DNA from: Aquimarina spinulae
GTDB lineage: Bacteria > Bacteroidota > Bacteroidia > Flavobacteriales > Flavobacteriaceae
NCBI RefSeq assembly: GCF_943373825.1
Contig: NZ_CALSBP010000002.1
Coordinates: 671,501-735,500 of the forward strand
Reading direction: 5' to 3'
DNA: 64,000 nucleotides
Shown here: positions 44,963 through 55,442 of the stretch, in pieces
Layout: each line of letters opens with the position of its first letter
Numbering within the stretch: position 1 is the stretch's first letter
Notes under the pieces: model-generated
Seen by the model: only the letters and a program-made list of their open reading frames with translations
Database searches by the model: none
Told to the model about the DNA's origin: nothing
Made by a program: the position numbers and the translations under genes

Positions 44963-45184
44963 ATGTATTGGACTTTAGAATTAGCATCTTATTTAAGTGA
45001 TGCGCCTTGGCCTGCTACAAAAGACGAGTTAATAGATTATGCAATTCGTACTGGAGCACCTCTGGAGGTTGTAGAAAATCTACAAGCAATTGAAGATGAA
45101 GGAGATTCGTATGACTCTATAGAGGAAATATGGCCTGATTATCCTACAGATGAAGATTATCTTTGGAATGAGGATGAATATTAA
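44963..45184 (+). CDS. DUF2795 family small acidic protein
   Basis: This 73-residue protein begins MYWTLELASYLSDAPWPATK, the DUF2795 pattern, and ends with a very acidic tail (DEDYLWNEDEY). The family is widespread; its function is not established. It is alone between a consensus promoter and a terminator with a GCAA tetraloop, so it is a monocistronic, probably well-expressed gene directly before secA. Confidence 0.9.
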   Translation: MYWTLELASYLSDAPWPATKDELIDYAIRTGAPLEVVENLQAIEDEGDSYDSIEEIWPDYPTDEDYLWNEDEY

Positions 45185-45201
45185 ATAAATGAAATAGTAT
45201 T

Positions 45202-45228
45202 AAAAGTCTCGCAAGAGGCTTTTTTTTT
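45202..45228 (+). terminator. Intrinsic terminator with a GCAA tetraloop
   Basis: AAAAGTCTC (45202-45210), the loop GCAA and GAGGCTTTT (45215-45223) form a 9-bp stem with one U-G pair, followed by T. It ends the DUF2795 transcript. Confidence 0.85.
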
Positions 45229-45281
45229 GCGTAAATTATGCCACTTTATGGCTATTTACGGCTTAAAAGTATTGTATAATA

Positions 45282-45329
45282 TGACCTCTTAGGTCCTGAG
45301 ATAGTGATAGACTTCAGATATTGAGGTCA
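45282..45329 (+). promoter_or_regulatory. Possible structured leader of secA
   Basis: TGACCTC (45282-45288) can pair with GAGGTCA (45323-45329), with further inner pairing (CTGA...TCAG). It lies 86 bp before the secA start and could be a leader stem of its mRNA. Support is only the 7-bp outer arms. Confidence 0.3.
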
Positions 45330-45414
45330 GATTAGAATGTTACCTTAAGTAGATAAGGAACCAATTAGTTTCGTTTTGAAATTAAAATCTCATTAAACAC
45401 ACAACCATAAAATT

Positions 45415-48400
45415 ATGGGAATTTTAGATTCTGTATTAAAAGTATTTGTTGGAGATAAGTCCAAAAAAGACATCAAAGAAATTCAACCAAAGGTCGAATT
45501 GATAAAACAAGCAGAAAAGGCAATTGAAGGCCTTTCTCATGATGAACTGCGCGCTAAAACTGTTGATTTTAAAAATAGAATAAACGAAGCACGCACAGAA
45601 ATCAATACCAAAATAGAAACACTTAACGAGGAAGCTAATAACACAGAAGATATTGATAGAAAAGAAGATATCTATGGTGAAATCGATAAATTAAAGGAAG
45701 AAGCTTATGAAATCACAGAAAAAGCGCTAAACGATATTCTTCCCGAAGCCTTTGCCGTTATAAAAGAGACTGCAAAGCGTTTTACTAATAATGAAAGCAT
45801 CGAAGTTACCGCTTCTGCTTATGATCGAGAACTCTCTGGTACCAGAGATCACATTACTCTTGATGGTGAACAAGCCATTTGGGCAACAAGTTGGGATGCT
45901 GCTGGTAAAGAAGTAAAATGGGATATGATCCATTACGATGTACAGCTTGTTGGTGGTATTACACTACACGAAGGAAACGTAGCAGAGATGCAAACAGGAG
46001 AAGGAAAAACCCTGGTTGCAACACTCCCGGTATACCTTAATGCTTTATCAGGTAATGGTGTTCATTTGGTAACAGTAAATGACTACCTTGCTCGTCGAGA
46101 TAGCGAGTGGATGGCTCCAATTTTTCAGTTTCATGGGCTTACTGTAGATTGTGTTGATAATCACAGGCCTAACTCTGCAGAACGTAGAGCAGCCTATAAT
46201 GCAGATATTACTTACGGAACCAATAATGAATTTGGTTTTGATTATCTACGTGATAATATGTCTCATGCCCCAGAAGATCTGGTACAACGCCCTCATAATT
46301 ATGCAATTATAGATGAAGTAGATTCTGTATTAATTGATGATGCACGTACACCATTAATTATTTCTGGACCTATACCAAAAGGAGATGTACACGAATTTGA
46401 TGAGTTAAAGCCTAAGATTGCTGATATCGTTTCGGTACAACAAAAATATCTTACTACTGTTTTAGCTGAAGCTAAAAAACTAATTAAAGAAGGTGATGCT
46501 AAAGAAGGAGGCTTTAAATTACTACAAGTATACCGAGGGATTCCTAAGAATAAAGCTTTAATTAAGTTTTTAAGTGAGGAAGGTGTAAAAATGCTACTTC
46601 AAAAAACAGAAAACTTCTATATGCAGGATAATAACAGAGAAATGCATAAAATTGATGCCGATCTGTATTACGTAATAGAAGAGAAAAACAATCAAATAGA
46701 TCTTACCGATAAAGGTGTAGAATATCTTTCGGGAAAAGATGATCCGGACTTCTTCGTACTACCACAAATTGGTATGGAAATCGCTAAAATCGAAGGTTTT
46801 GAATTATCAAAAGAAGAAGAAGCAGAAAAGAAAGAAGATCTTTTTAGAGATTATAGCGTAAAAAGCGAACGTATTCACACTTTACGTCAACTATTAAAAG
46901 CATATTCTTTATTCGAAAAGGATGTAGAATATGTTGTGATGGATAATAAAGTAAAAATTGTTGACGAGCAGACAGGCCGTATTATGGATGGGCGTCGATA
47001 CAGTGATGGATTGCATCAGGCTATTGAAGCCAAAGAAAATGTAAAGATTGAAGATGCAACACAGACTTTTGCTACGGTGACACTTCAGAACTATTTCCGT
47101 ATGTACGGTAAGTTATCTGGTATGACAGGTACTGCAGTAACAGAAGCAGGAGAGCTTTGGGAAATCTATAAATTGGATGTTATAGAAATACCAACCAACA
47201 GACCGATTGCCAGAAAAGACATGGAAGATTTGGTATACAAAACCAAACGTGAGAAATATAATGCCGTAATAGAACAAGTTACAGAGTTATCCCGAGCAGG
47301 AAGACCTGTATTAATTGGTACCACTTCTGTAGAAATTTCAGAATTATTAGGACGAATGCTTACAATTCGTAAAGTACCGCATAATGTATTGAATGCAAAG
47401 CTTCATAAAAAAGAAGCTGATATTGTTGCCGAAGCTGGTAATGCAGGTGTAGTAACTATCGCTACCAATATGGCTGGTCGTGGTACAGATATCAAATTAT
47501 CTGACGAAGTAAAAGCTGCAGGAGGACTTGCAATCGTTGGTACAGAGCGTCATGATTCTCGACGTGTAGACAGACAGTTGCGTGGTCGTGCCGGTCGACA
47601 AGGAGATCCAGGTAGTTCTCAGTTCTATGTATCATTAGAAGACAACTTAATGCGTTTATTTGGTTCTGAACGTATTGCCAAAATGATGGATAGAATGGGA
47701 CTAAAAGAAGGTGAAGTAATTCAACATTCTATGATCTCTAAATCTATCGAAAGAGCTCAGAAAAAAGTAGAAGAAAATAACTTTGGCGTTCGTAAACGAT
47801 TATTAGAATATGATGATGTAATGAATGCACAGCGTGAAGTTGTATATAAACGTCGTTATCATGCTTTATTCGGAGAACGTTTGCGTGTTGATATCGCCAA
47901 TATGATCTATGACACTGTAGAAGTAATCACAGAAGGAAATAAAGCTGCCCAGGACTTTAAGAATTTCGAATTCGAATTGATCCGATATTTCTCTATGAGT
48001 AGTCCGATTTCTGCAGAAGAATTCGAAAAAATGGATGCTTTAAAGATTGCAGGAGAAATTTATAAAATTGCATATGAGCATTACCAGGATAAAATGAAAC
48101 GTAATGCAGATGCTGCTTATCCTGTTATTAAACAAGTATATGAAGATCCTGCCAGTAAGTATGAAAGAATCTTAGTACCATTTACAGATGGAGTAAAAAG
48201 TATAAATGTTGCTACCGATTTGCAAAAAGCATATGAGTCTGAAGGAAAACAACTCATTACCGATTTTGAAAAAAATATTACACTTGCCATTATTGATGAT
48301 GCCTGGAAAACACATCTTCGTAAAATGGATGAGTTAAAGCAAAGTGTACAGCTAGCTGTTCATGAGCAAAAAGATCCTTTATTAATCTACAAGTTTGAAG

Positions 48401-48771
48401 CTTTTGAATTATTTAAAGCTATGATCGAAGAGGTAAATAAAGATGTGATTTCATTCTTATTTAAAGGAGAATTACCTACTGGTAATACTCAGGATATTTC
48501 TGAAGCTCGCCAGGTGAGAAGAAAAGAGAAGTTAGAAACTTCTAAAGAAGAAATCCCTAATATGGATGAACGTGCGGCACAAAATAGAGCTGCGGGGCAA
48601 ACACAAGGGAAACCTCAAGTCACTGAAACTATCGTACGAGAACAACCAAAAATAGGACGTAATGATAGAGTAACGATCAAACATGTGATGAGTGGAGAGA
48701 ATAAAACCGTAAAATACAAACAAGCAATCCCACTAATCGAAAAAGGAGAATGGGTACTTGTAAATGAATAA
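45415..48771 (+). CDS. secA: Preprotein translocase ATPase SecA
   Basis: This 1118-residue motor protein drives proteins through SecYEG. It shows Walker A MQTGEGKT, DEAD-type IDEVDSVLIDDART, and motifs TSVEISE and GRAGRQGDPG. It is longer than the E. coli protein because of insertions in the preprotein-binding region (about 330-480), as is usual in Bacteroidota. The C-terminal cysteine-rich zinc motif is absent; instead the protein ends with a short basic and hydrophobic segment (VKYKQAIPLIEKGEW). Confidence 0.97.
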   Translation: MGILDSVLKVFVGDKSKKDIKEIQPKVELIKQAEKAIEGLSHDELRAKTVDFKNRINEARTEINTKIETLNEEANNTEDIDRKEDIYGEIDKLKEEAYEITEKALNDILPEAFAVIKETAKRFTNNESIEVTASAYDRELSGTRDHITLDGEQAIWATSWDAAGKEVKWDMIHYDVQLVGGITLHEGNVAEMQTGEGKTLVATLPVYLNALSGNGVHLVTVNDYLARRDSEWMAPIFQFHGLTVDCVDNHRPNSAERRAAYNADITYGTNNEFGFDYLRDNMSHAPEDLVQRPHNYAIIDEVDSVLIDDARTPLIISGPIPKGDVHEFDELKPKIADIVSVQQKYLTTVLAEAKKLIKEGDAKEGGFKLLQVYRGIPKNKALIKFLSEEGVKMLLQKTENFYMQDNNREMHKIDADLYYVIEEKNNQIDLTDKGVEYLSGKDDPDFFVLPQIGMEIAKIEGFELSKEEEAEKKEDLFRDYSVKSERIHTLRQLLKAYSLFEKDVEYVVMDNKVKIVDEQTGRIMDGRRYSDGLHQAIEAKENVKIEDATQTFATVTLQNYFRMYGKLSGMTGTAVTEAGELWEIYKLDVIEIPTNRPIARKDMEDLVYKTKREKYNAVIEQVTELSRAGRPVLIGTTSVEISELLGRMLTIRKVPHNVLNAKLHKKEADIVAEAGNAGVVTIATNMAGRGTDIKLSDEVKAAGGLAIVGTERHDSRRVDRQLRGRAGRQGDPGSSQFYVSLEDNLMRLFGSERIAKMMDRMGLKEGEVIQHSMISKSIERAQKKVEENNFGVRKRLLEYDDVMNAQREVVYKRRYHALFGERLRVDIANMIYDTVEVITEGNKAAQDFKNFEFELIRYFSMSSPISAEEFEKMDALKIAGEIYKIAYEHYQDKMKRNADAAYPVIKQVYEDPASKYERILVPFTDGVKSINVATDLQKAYESEGKQLITDFEKNITLAIIDDAWKTHLRKMDELKQSVQLAVHEQKDPLLIYKFEAFELFKAMIEEVNKDVISFLFKGELPTGNTQDISEARQVRRKEKLETSKEEIPNMDERAAQNRAAGQTQGKPQVTETIVREQPKIGRNDRVTIKHVMSGENKTVKYKQAIPLIEKGEWVLVNE

Positions 48772-48786
48772 ACCCTTTATTATGTA

Positions 48787-48824
48787 ATACAAAAGCCGGA
48801 AGAATAAACTTCCGGCTTTTGTAT
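48787..48824. terminator. Terminator between secA and the PilJ-like gene
   Basis: Perfect 16-bp arms at 48787-48802 and 48809-48824 (core AAAAGCCGGAAG) surround a 6-base loop. It lies between two convergent genes and can act in both directions. Confidence 0.9.
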
Positions 48825-48844
48825 TTATAACTTTAGAATCTCTA

Positions 48845-49717
48845 TCATATTTTTATTTTCTCGTACAAATATGTCATATCATTAAATAATCGAGTAAGCT
48901 CGTTACTCATTTTATAGATTTCTTTATCCGTAAATTCTTGATTATTTAATTTATTTTTATTTTTTTTGATCACGTTCCATTGAGAAAAAGTTAATCCTAT
49001 TTTTTCATCAATTTCAGGAGTATTAAACTTACAAATCAAAAACTTATTAATTGCTCCGTCTAGTTCATGAAAAGCATTATTAAGCATCTGATAAGAGTTT
49101 TTATTTTTCAATTCCATTTGATTTGCATAATAATAAAATGCCAATCGTTGAGAAAGCATTCGTTGTCTTCCTGATATATTTATGATACCTTCTAACTCTA
49201 ATCTATCTTCAATTAAATGAGCTTCATTTACATCATCCATAACACTTTGAAGAGAGTTTTTAGATTCTAAAATAATAGAAGATACTACTGCATTCGCAGC
49301 TTTAAGAAGATCTGTATTTGTTTCTATTACTTTCTTTGCATTCTCATAACTTGGTTGTGTTTCAATGAGTACTTTAAATTCTTTCCATAATTCATTAACC
49401 CTGGCTAGTTTTTCAATAGTTCCCTTAAACTGGGTATTTTGTAAAAGAACACGGTTTTGTTCTTCAAAAATAATCTTACTCGATAGTAAATCTCTCTTCA
49501 CCTTCGCATCATTAGCATTATTAAGTAAGTATAAATATGCTTTAGACATTTTTTGAGTAAGCATACGTTGTTTACCCGAAACATTTATAGCATTGTTAAA
49601 TGATAATGATCCGTATTTATCGTTTAGTTGTGCATGAAGACTTAATGAGCTGGCATATACTAATCCTATCACAAATAAAATTAGTATTGATCTGGGGGCT
49701 TTTCTTTTGCTTTTCAT
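48845..49717 (-). CDS. Exported protein with two PilJ-type (type IV pilus chemotaxis N-terminal) domains
   Basis: The ATG at 49717 gives a signal sequence (MKSKRKAPRSILILFVIG, cleavage near LHAQ) and 290 residues. The longer frame to 49765 would precede this signal with 16 odd residues. Two copies of the PilJ N-terminal motif occur, INVSGKQRMLTQ and INISGRQRMLSQ, about 135 residues apart, each followed by a helical bundle. Such domains sense ligands in chemotaxis receptors and nitrate sensors. Here no transmitter domain is attached, so the protein is a sensory bundle alone, probably periplasmic. Confidence 0.82.
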   Translation of the reverse strand: MKSKRKAPRSILILFVIGLVYASSLSLHAQLNDKYGSLSFNNAINVSGKQRMLTQKMSKAYLYLLNNANDAKVKRDLLSSKIIFEEQNRVLLQNTQFKGTIEKLARVNELWKEFKVLIETQPSYENAKKVIETNTDLLKAANAVVSSIILESKNSLQSVMDDVNEAHLIEDRLELEGIINISGRQRMLSQRLAFYYYANQMELKNKNSYQMLNNAFHELDGAINKFLICKFNTPEIDEKIGLTFSQWNVIKKNKNKLNNQEFTDKEIYKMSNELTRLFNDMTYLYEKIKI

Positions 49718-50435
49718 CTGTATTGGCTTTAAGGTTTTGTTATTTAGTTTATAATTCTCAAACAAATCATAAGACGTTAATTTATCTTAGTTTTTTTAGG
49801 GATTCTCTTATTGATTTGTAGCGCAAAAATATTTCAGACTATGTTTCGTAAATATGATTTTTATCAGTCTATAAGTGCCCCTAAATAGGTATGTCGATAC
49901 TTATCTTACTGTTTACCAGTATTAATTTTGATTTTTATTATGACCTTTTATTGAAAAAAAATAAAATCCTTCGATAAGTAGTTTCAAAAACCTGTAGACA
50001 TAAAGAAAATAGAGTACAGAATATTTTTTTGTTAAGTTGAAATAAGTAATTACCAGCTATAGCAATATGAATATATCTGTTCTTCTTATACTCAAAAATT
50101 ACTCAAACAGTTTCTACCAATTCGAAAAAATCTCATGCCTATACAAAGAAGTAAATACAGAAAATTAAAATACAATTAATTGTATTCTAAATAGAATCTT
50201 CGTTACCTGTTAACTATGATTGATCTCTCATCAATCTGACACAGTTGCCTAACAATCAATTGATTTTTTATAGAAATCAAAAAATTAAACATTTACTAAT
50301 TTACCAATAAACCATAAAAAATATGTGTTTTTACCATCAAAAATACTGGTAGGTACTAGTTTGACAATCATCCTCATAACTATACATTTAACCAAAAATT
50401 AATAATTTATTAACAAACACAAATTTTAACTAATC
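49718..50435. other. Long intergenic region between divergent genes
   Basis: About 720 AT-rich bases lie between the PilJ-like gene and the M43 protease gene. Several short repeats occur (CAATCAATTGATT near 50256; TACCA...TGGTA near 50332-50351), but none has promoter spacing or a terminator. No coding or RNA feature is supported. Both promoters must be inside. Confidence 0.4.
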
Positions 50436-53400
50436 ATGAAAACACAAACTCATTCTAAAAGAAACTATCTAAGTATAAGGTATCTCGTCTTATGCTCTTT
50501 ATTGCTCTTCTGTTTACACATCAATGCTCAAAATACTGAGCCTAATATGTGTAAAATGGAGGAACAAATGCAAAAACTATATGAGGCCGATCCATATGCA
50601 AAAACAGAAATTAAAGCATTAAGACAAAGTGCTTCACGAATGAAAAATAGTCAAAACCCAAAATCATATGTAATACCTGTCGTATTTCATGTATTTGGTA
50701 CCGAGTTTAACAGTGGAAGCACTGTTACCAAAGCGATTATTGAAGATGCTTTACAAAAAACCAATGAGGATTTCCAGGGGCTTAATGCAGATTATAGCAC
50801 TATTGATGCTCCTTTCGATGTTATCAAACAACCTCTGGATGTGACATTTAAACTCGCGCAACTTGACCCTAACGGCAACCCTACCACAGGAGTTATATTC
50901 TATGATAAGGCTTCGGGAATGGGGAACTACAACTCTCCTGTAGTAGCCAAAGTAGCATGGGACAATTACAAATATTGTAACATATACATTACCAGAGATT
51001 TATACGATGATGGGGATTTCTACAATTCGGGGGTAGCATGGTATCCCAATACCACCATGTCTGCTGCCAATATTGCCCGAGTAGTATACAATGGAAGTTA
51101 TTTGGGAAATAATACTAATGAGAATTTCAGATCAGTATTAACTCACGAATTTGGGCACTACTTTGATCTACCTCATACCTTTGATAAAGGAGTATGTAAT
51201 AATGATCCTAATGATGGAGATGGTGTTGCCGATACTCCTTCGCACAAAAAAAGTTCTTCAAGAACTAAATGTAATGTTCTAAAAAATTGTCTAGATCAGG
51301 AAATCAATAGTGAGAATTTTATGGACTATACAGATTGTTACAAAATGTTTACACAAGGACAAGTTACCCGAATGGTTAATGCTTTGGATAATTCATCGAC
51401 CAGGAATACATTATGGACAAACACTAATCTAACTGCCACTGGATTGGCTTCTGATTTAGGTGCCCGTATCGCTACCTCTGGAGCAATATTCGAAGAACGT
51501 TACCTTAATGATGGGATTGTAGAAAGCACTATTGATATCACTTGTGAGGACTGTACTTTTACAAAAAATTCTGGAAATATGGTCCTTAATACCGATTATA
51601 CCGTAGCAAATCTACCCGCTGGTTTAACACCTAGAATTGTAGTAAACAGTAACACTTCTGCAACTATACATCTGGATAATACTGCTTCTAATCATAATCT
51701 AGCCAACTCTGTAACCAATCTTTCTTTTACTTTCTTAGATCCTATAGTAACTGGTGGGGTAACTCAATTATATAAAAAGAGTTTAGATAACTTAAAAGTA
51801 AACTTTAATGATGTATATACAGAATACTGTAATGTAAATATATCATACGCAGTCTATACCCACATTACCAATGTCGAATTTGATGGTAGAACAAATCCAT
51901 CTGGATATGACGGAATCTCTAATTATACAAAAAGCCTTAAATACCCAGCTAAACAAGGAAAAACTTACCCTCTAACGATTACAACTAACAAAGGTAATGG
52001 TGGTGCTGGTGATAATTTAAGAATACAAGGATGGTTTGACTGGAATAATAACTTTATTTATGAAGATAGTGAATTAATAATTTCCCACGCATATGCCAAC
52101 AGTAGTGTTGATGCTAATGGCGATTACAAATACACAACCAATATTACTATCCCTGCAGGTGCTGTTTTAGGAAATACCGCTTTTAGAATTTTGGCACACT
52201 ACGCACAAAATAACGATGGCGATACAGCATGTAGTCGTATTGATAGTGGCGAATCTGAAGATTACGGATTAAATATTATAGATCAAAATGCTACTTTTTC
52301 TATGGCATTCTCGGGAACTCCTACTGCTGTTAATTTCTCACAAGGTGTAGCTTTCTCTGATCTCACAATAACCGATAATGGAGATTCTATTACCTCGTGG
52401 TTATGGACATTTGAAGGAGGACAGCCCGCTACTTCTACTGATAAAAGTCCTTCTAATATCATATTCCCCGAAGGAGGAACCTATGATGTAAGCCTAAAAG
52501 TAACAACAGCCAATGGAATAAATAAAACACTTACAAAAACAGATTACATCACTTCAGCATTAAACTATTGCGATAGTGGGCCTAAATTTGGAGGTTATTT
52601 CAATGTTAATCACGTTACCTTAAGTACACTAGATCATGCCCCTCTTAAAAGTAGAGCGGGTGATTATTATGATACTGTATTTACAACTTTAGAAACGGGA
52701 AAAACCTATCCTATTACTATTAAAACAGAACGCGGCAATGGTGGGACTAGCGATGTAAATAGAGTACGCGTTTGGGCCGATTGGAATTTTGACAGCGTAT
52801 TTTCAGATAATGAACTAGTGGCTACCCAAGTTGTAAATCATGCAGATTATACAAATGATGAATACTCTTTTACCGCCAATATTACTGTACCAAATAATGC
52901 CGCAGTAGGTAAAAAAGTAGGATTAAGGGTAATTGGGCATTTTGTAAAAGGCACCGAAGGTGATACCGCATGCGGTTCATATGATAGTGGAAATACAGCT
53001 GATTACGGAATTACAATCTCTGGAGGAACATCTACTACTTGTAATGATGGTATCCAGAATGGTGACGAAACTGGAGTAGACTGTGGAGGTTCTTGTAGCC
53101 CTTGTAATACTAATGACACGTATTGTGCAGCATCAAATCAAGATGACCGAGTTCATATCACTCGAGTTGCTTTTGGCGACATAGATAATAGCTCTACACA
53201 TAGTCCATATTCTGATTACACAAATTTATCAGCTAATTTTACTGTAGGAGATCAATTATCATTAACTATAAATACTGTTAATGAGCATTGGACATATAAC
53301 GCATTGGGAGCTTGGGTAGATTGGAATAATGATAAGGATTTTGATGACTCTGGAGAGGAGATTCTTCACATTTACAAAGCTGGCCCTTATAGCAGTACGG

Positions 53401-54329
53401 TTACTGTTCCTACATCTGCAATAACAGGAACTCCCTTAAGAATGCGTGTGCGAATGGGATATGGATCAGAATCTAAAATAACGCCCTGCGGAGATGACAC
53501 CTATTTTGGTGAGGTAGAAGATTATACCATAGTTATAAAAGCAGTTCCAACCTGTACAGATGGTATTCAGAACGGAAATGAAACAGGAGTAGACTGTGGT
53601 GGTTCTTGTACCCCTTGTACTACTAACAATGGAGTGGTTTATGTAGATGTGAATGATATTATTGTAAGCTCTTCAAATACCTGGAATTTCTTTAGAATAG
53701 AAGTAGGAGACGATAATGGGTATGGAGCGTGGTTTTCTAGTAATTCGGTTAGACTTGTTACTTATGATAAAGACGTAGTATGCGAAGGTACTAGTCGAAA
53801 TGCGACCATGATTGGTGAAGGAATACAAGTAGGGGCTTCTAGTAATTTTGTTGCAGAATCTCATAGTTATATTGTAAGTTCTTCCTCATATACGAATTGG
53901 AATGGTAAATCAGGCTACATAGGATTTACTTTTAAAATTGGAGGGAATACACATTATGGATGGTTTTATGCTACTGTAGCAAATGATGGATTATCGTATA
54001 CTATATTGGATTATGCATATAACACTAATGCAGGTCAGGGATTATTAACCAAAAGACCAGCAGCAGCAGGTCCGGAAAAAGCAGAGAATTTGGTTAAGGT
54101 ATATCCTAATTCATTTACCGAAACTACAAATATTGATCTAACAAAATTAGGGAAAGAAAGGTTTACAATGAGTGTATACGATCTGTTAGGAAGACGTATA
54201 TATCACAAAAACTATGATAGAAACCCTGGGGTACTTCCTTTTGGAGAAACAATAACCGAAAAAGGAAACTATTTCGTAAAAATAACATCCAAAGGAACTT
54301 CAGAAATACATACGATTGTAAAGAAATAA
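50436..54329 (+). CDS. Large secreted M43 metalloprotease with GEVED domains and a T9SS tail
   Basis: This 1297-residue protein has, in order: a signal peptide (to about residue 31), a pappalysin-like M43 domain with zinc motif HEFGHYFDLPH at 237-247, and a beta domain. Then come a GEVED domain (ending DSGESEDYGL), a PKD-like domain (about 625-700), a second GEVED domain, a short Cys-rich DGIQNGDETGVDCGGSC motif, a third GEVED domain, a second such Cys-rich motif, and a C-terminal domain. The last 80 residues (KVYPNSF...VYDLLGRRI...) are a type A sorting signal for type IX secretion. It is a single gene, ended by its own terminator, and probably acts at or beyond the cell surface. Confidence 0.9.
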   Translation: MKTQTHSKRNYLSIRYLVLCSLLLFCLHINAQNTEPNMCKMEEQMQKLYEADPYAKTEIKALRQSASRMKNSQNPKSYVIPVVFHVFGTEFNSGSTVTKAIIEDALQKTNEDFQGLNADYSTIDAPFDVIKQPLDVTFKLAQLDPNGNPTTGVIFYDKASGMGNYNSPVVAKVAWDNYKYCNIYITRDLYDDGDFYNSGVAWYPNTTMSAANIARVVYNGSYLGNNTNENFRSVLTHEFGHYFDLPHTFDKGVCNNDPNDGDGVADTPSHKKSSSRTKCNVLKNCLDQEINSENFMDYTDCYKMFTQGQVTRMVNALDNSSTRNTLWTNTNLTATGLASDLGARIATSGAIFEERYLNDGIVESTIDITCEDCTFTKNSGNMVLNTDYTVANLPAGLTPRIVVNSNTSATIHLDNTASNHNLANSVTNLSFTFLDPIVTGGVTQLYKKSLDNLKVNFNDVYTEYCNVNISYAVYTHITNVEFDGRTNPSGYDGISNYTKSLKYPAKQGKTYPLTITTNKGNGGAGDNLRIQGWFDWNNNFIYEDSELIISHAYANSSVDANGDYKYTTNITIPAGAVLGNTAFRILAHYAQNNDGDTACSRIDSGESEDYGLNIIDQNATFSMAFSGTPTAVNFSQGVAFSDLTITDNGDSITSWLWTFEGGQPATSTDKSPSNIIFPEGGTYDVSLKVTTANGINKTLTKTDYITSALNYCDSGPKFGGYFNVNHVTLSTLDHAPLKSRAGDYYDTVFTTLETGKTYPITIKTERGNGGTSDVNRVRVWADWNFDSVFSDNELVATQVVNHADYTNDEYSFTANITVPNNAAVGKKVGLRVIGHFVKGTEGDTACGSYDSGNTADYGITISGGTSTTCNDGIQNGDETGVDCGGSCSPCNTNDTYCAASNQDDRVHITRVAFGDIDNSSTHSPYSDYTNLSANFTVGDQLSLTINTVNEHWTYNALGAWVDWNNDKDFDDSGEEILHIYKAGPYSSTVTVPTSAITGTPLRMRVRMGYGSESKITPCGDDTYFGEVEDYTIVIKAVPTCTDGIQNGNETGVDCGGSCTPCTTNNGVVYVDVNDIIVSSSNTWNFFRIEVGDDNGYGAWFSSNSVRLVTYDKDVVCEGTSRNATMIGEGIQVGASSNFVAESHSYIVSSSSYTNWNGKSGYIGFTFKIGGNTHYGWFYATVANDGLSYTILDYAYNTNAGQGLLTKRPAAAGPEKAENLVKVYPNSFTETTNIDLTKLGKERFTMSVYDLLGRRIYHKNYDRNPGVLPFGETITEKGNYFVKITSKGTSEIHTIVKK

Positions 54330-54355
54330 TCTAATAAATCTAGTTGTTTTACACT

Positions 54356-54423
54356 AACTACCTAAAAAATGTATTCTAGAGCATCCCTTGCTTTATTTGA
54401 TTCATTTTTTAGGTAGTTTTTTT
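54356..54423 (+). terminator. Terminator of the M43 protease gene
   Basis: The arms AACTACCTAAAAAATG (54356-54371) and its complement (54403-54418) are separated by a 31-base loop, and a run of T follows. The loop is long but the stem is perfect over 16 bp. Confidence 0.75.
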
Positions 54424-54465
54424 GTGCTTAAAATTTTATTCTTCGAAACAAGACCTACTCAATAA

Positions 54466-54861
54466 TTATAAAGAGAATCGTCTATCAATCCTTCGTTTTA
54501 AAATAGTTATTTGTATAAGAAACAGAAGGGCAAGAAATAAAACACCATATATAGTAGTTTTATAAAAAGTAAATCCAGAAAATGGGTTTTTGAAACTTAT
54601 CTTATTAAAAAAAGAAAAATCAATAGTACCTAAAATCGATTCTTTACTCTCTGATAAAAAAGGTATGGTACACAGTAACATAGCAGTAGCAACTCCAACC
54701 ATAAACCAAACTTTCTTAGAAATCAAAGGTTTGTATGTAGGTGACACCTCAATAGCCGAAAGTTCTACCTGATCCATAACATTCTTCAGAAAGTTTACTG
54801 AAGGAGTCTCTAATCCAGCTTCTTTGACTAAATTCTTAATGTCTTTATATTGCTCTTCCAT
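54466..54861 (-). CDS. Probable anti-sigma partner, membrane protein
   Basis: This 131-residue protein has a soluble N-terminal ~45 residues (MEEQYKDIKNLVKEAGLETP) and two membrane segments (about 49-68 and 100-120). It overlaps the ECF sigma gene by 17 bp on the same strand, which is the normal position for an anti-sigma factor. There is no classical ZAS or FecR motif, so the role rests on context. Confidence 0.7.
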   Translation of the reverse strand: MEEQYKDIKNLVKEAGLETPSVNFLKNVMDQVELSAIEVSPTYKPLISKKVWFMVGVATAMLLCTIPFLSESKESILGTIDFSFFNKISFKNPFSGFTFYKTTIYGVLFLALLFLIQITILKRRIDRRFSL

Positions 54862-55432
54862 TTTTACTACTAATTTCTGGAGAAATGTGATACTTCAATA
54901 TCGAGTATAGTTTTTTTCTACTGCGATATAACTTTATTTTCACATTATCTGCTGTTAAATCTACAATTTCTACAATTTCTTTTACACTTTTTTCCTCAAA
55001 ATAGTATAGTGTAATAATCGCAGCCTCATCTTCAGGAAGCTTCATTATACTATCTGATATAATTTTTTTTCTTTCTTTTATTTGCAAATAGTTTAATGCA
55101 TCACCAACCAGTTCCATTTCTCCTTCACTTACTTCTTCTATAAGCTCAGAAGTTATCATTCTTTTACTTGCTTTGATTGCATCTAAGCTTTTTCGGTATG
55201 CAATAGTATATAACCAGGTAGAAAACTTGGCATCACCTCTATAGTTGCTTAAGGATTTATATGCCTTGATAAAAGAATCCTGAGCAACTTCTTCTGCCTG
55301 TTCTTTATTCTTAATCATACGATACACTACTGTATACACTAAACCCTGGTAACGTTCTACCAGAACCGAAAAAGCATTCACCTGCCCTTCTAGCACTTGA
55401 TTAATATAATATTGATCTGATTGATGGTTCAT
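54845..55432 (-). CDS. ECF RNA polymerase sigma factor (RpoE-like)
   Basis: This protein has 195 residues from the ATG at 55432 (MNHQSDQYY); a GTG at 55450 would add six. Sigma region 2 (YQGLVYTVVYRMIKNKEQAEEV and YTIAYRKSLD) and region 4 (MKLPEDEAAIITLYYFEEKS and TADNVKIKLYRSR) are clear. The downstream membrane gene overlaps and is its likely anti-sigma factor. A TGTAACC-N16-CGTC element lies just upstream, and an identical one faces the DUF6249-like gene, so autoregulation is likely. Confidence 0.93.
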   Translation of the reverse strand: MNHQSDQYYINQVLEGQVNAFSVLVERYQGLVYTVVYRMIKNKEQAEEVAQDSFIKAYKSLSNYRGDAKFSTWLYTIAYRKSLDAIKASKRMITSELIEEVSEGEMELVGDALNYLQIKERKKIISDSIMKLPEDEAAIITLYYFEEKSVKEIVEIVDLTADNVKIKLYRSRKKLYSILKYHISPEISSKNGRAI

Positions 55433-55442
55433 TTTTTCATAT

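Noticed and set aside
50256..50351. Short palindromes in the long gap before the M43 protease
   Set aside because: They are 5-8 bp arms in very AT-rich DNA, expected by chance, and lack promoter or terminator context.
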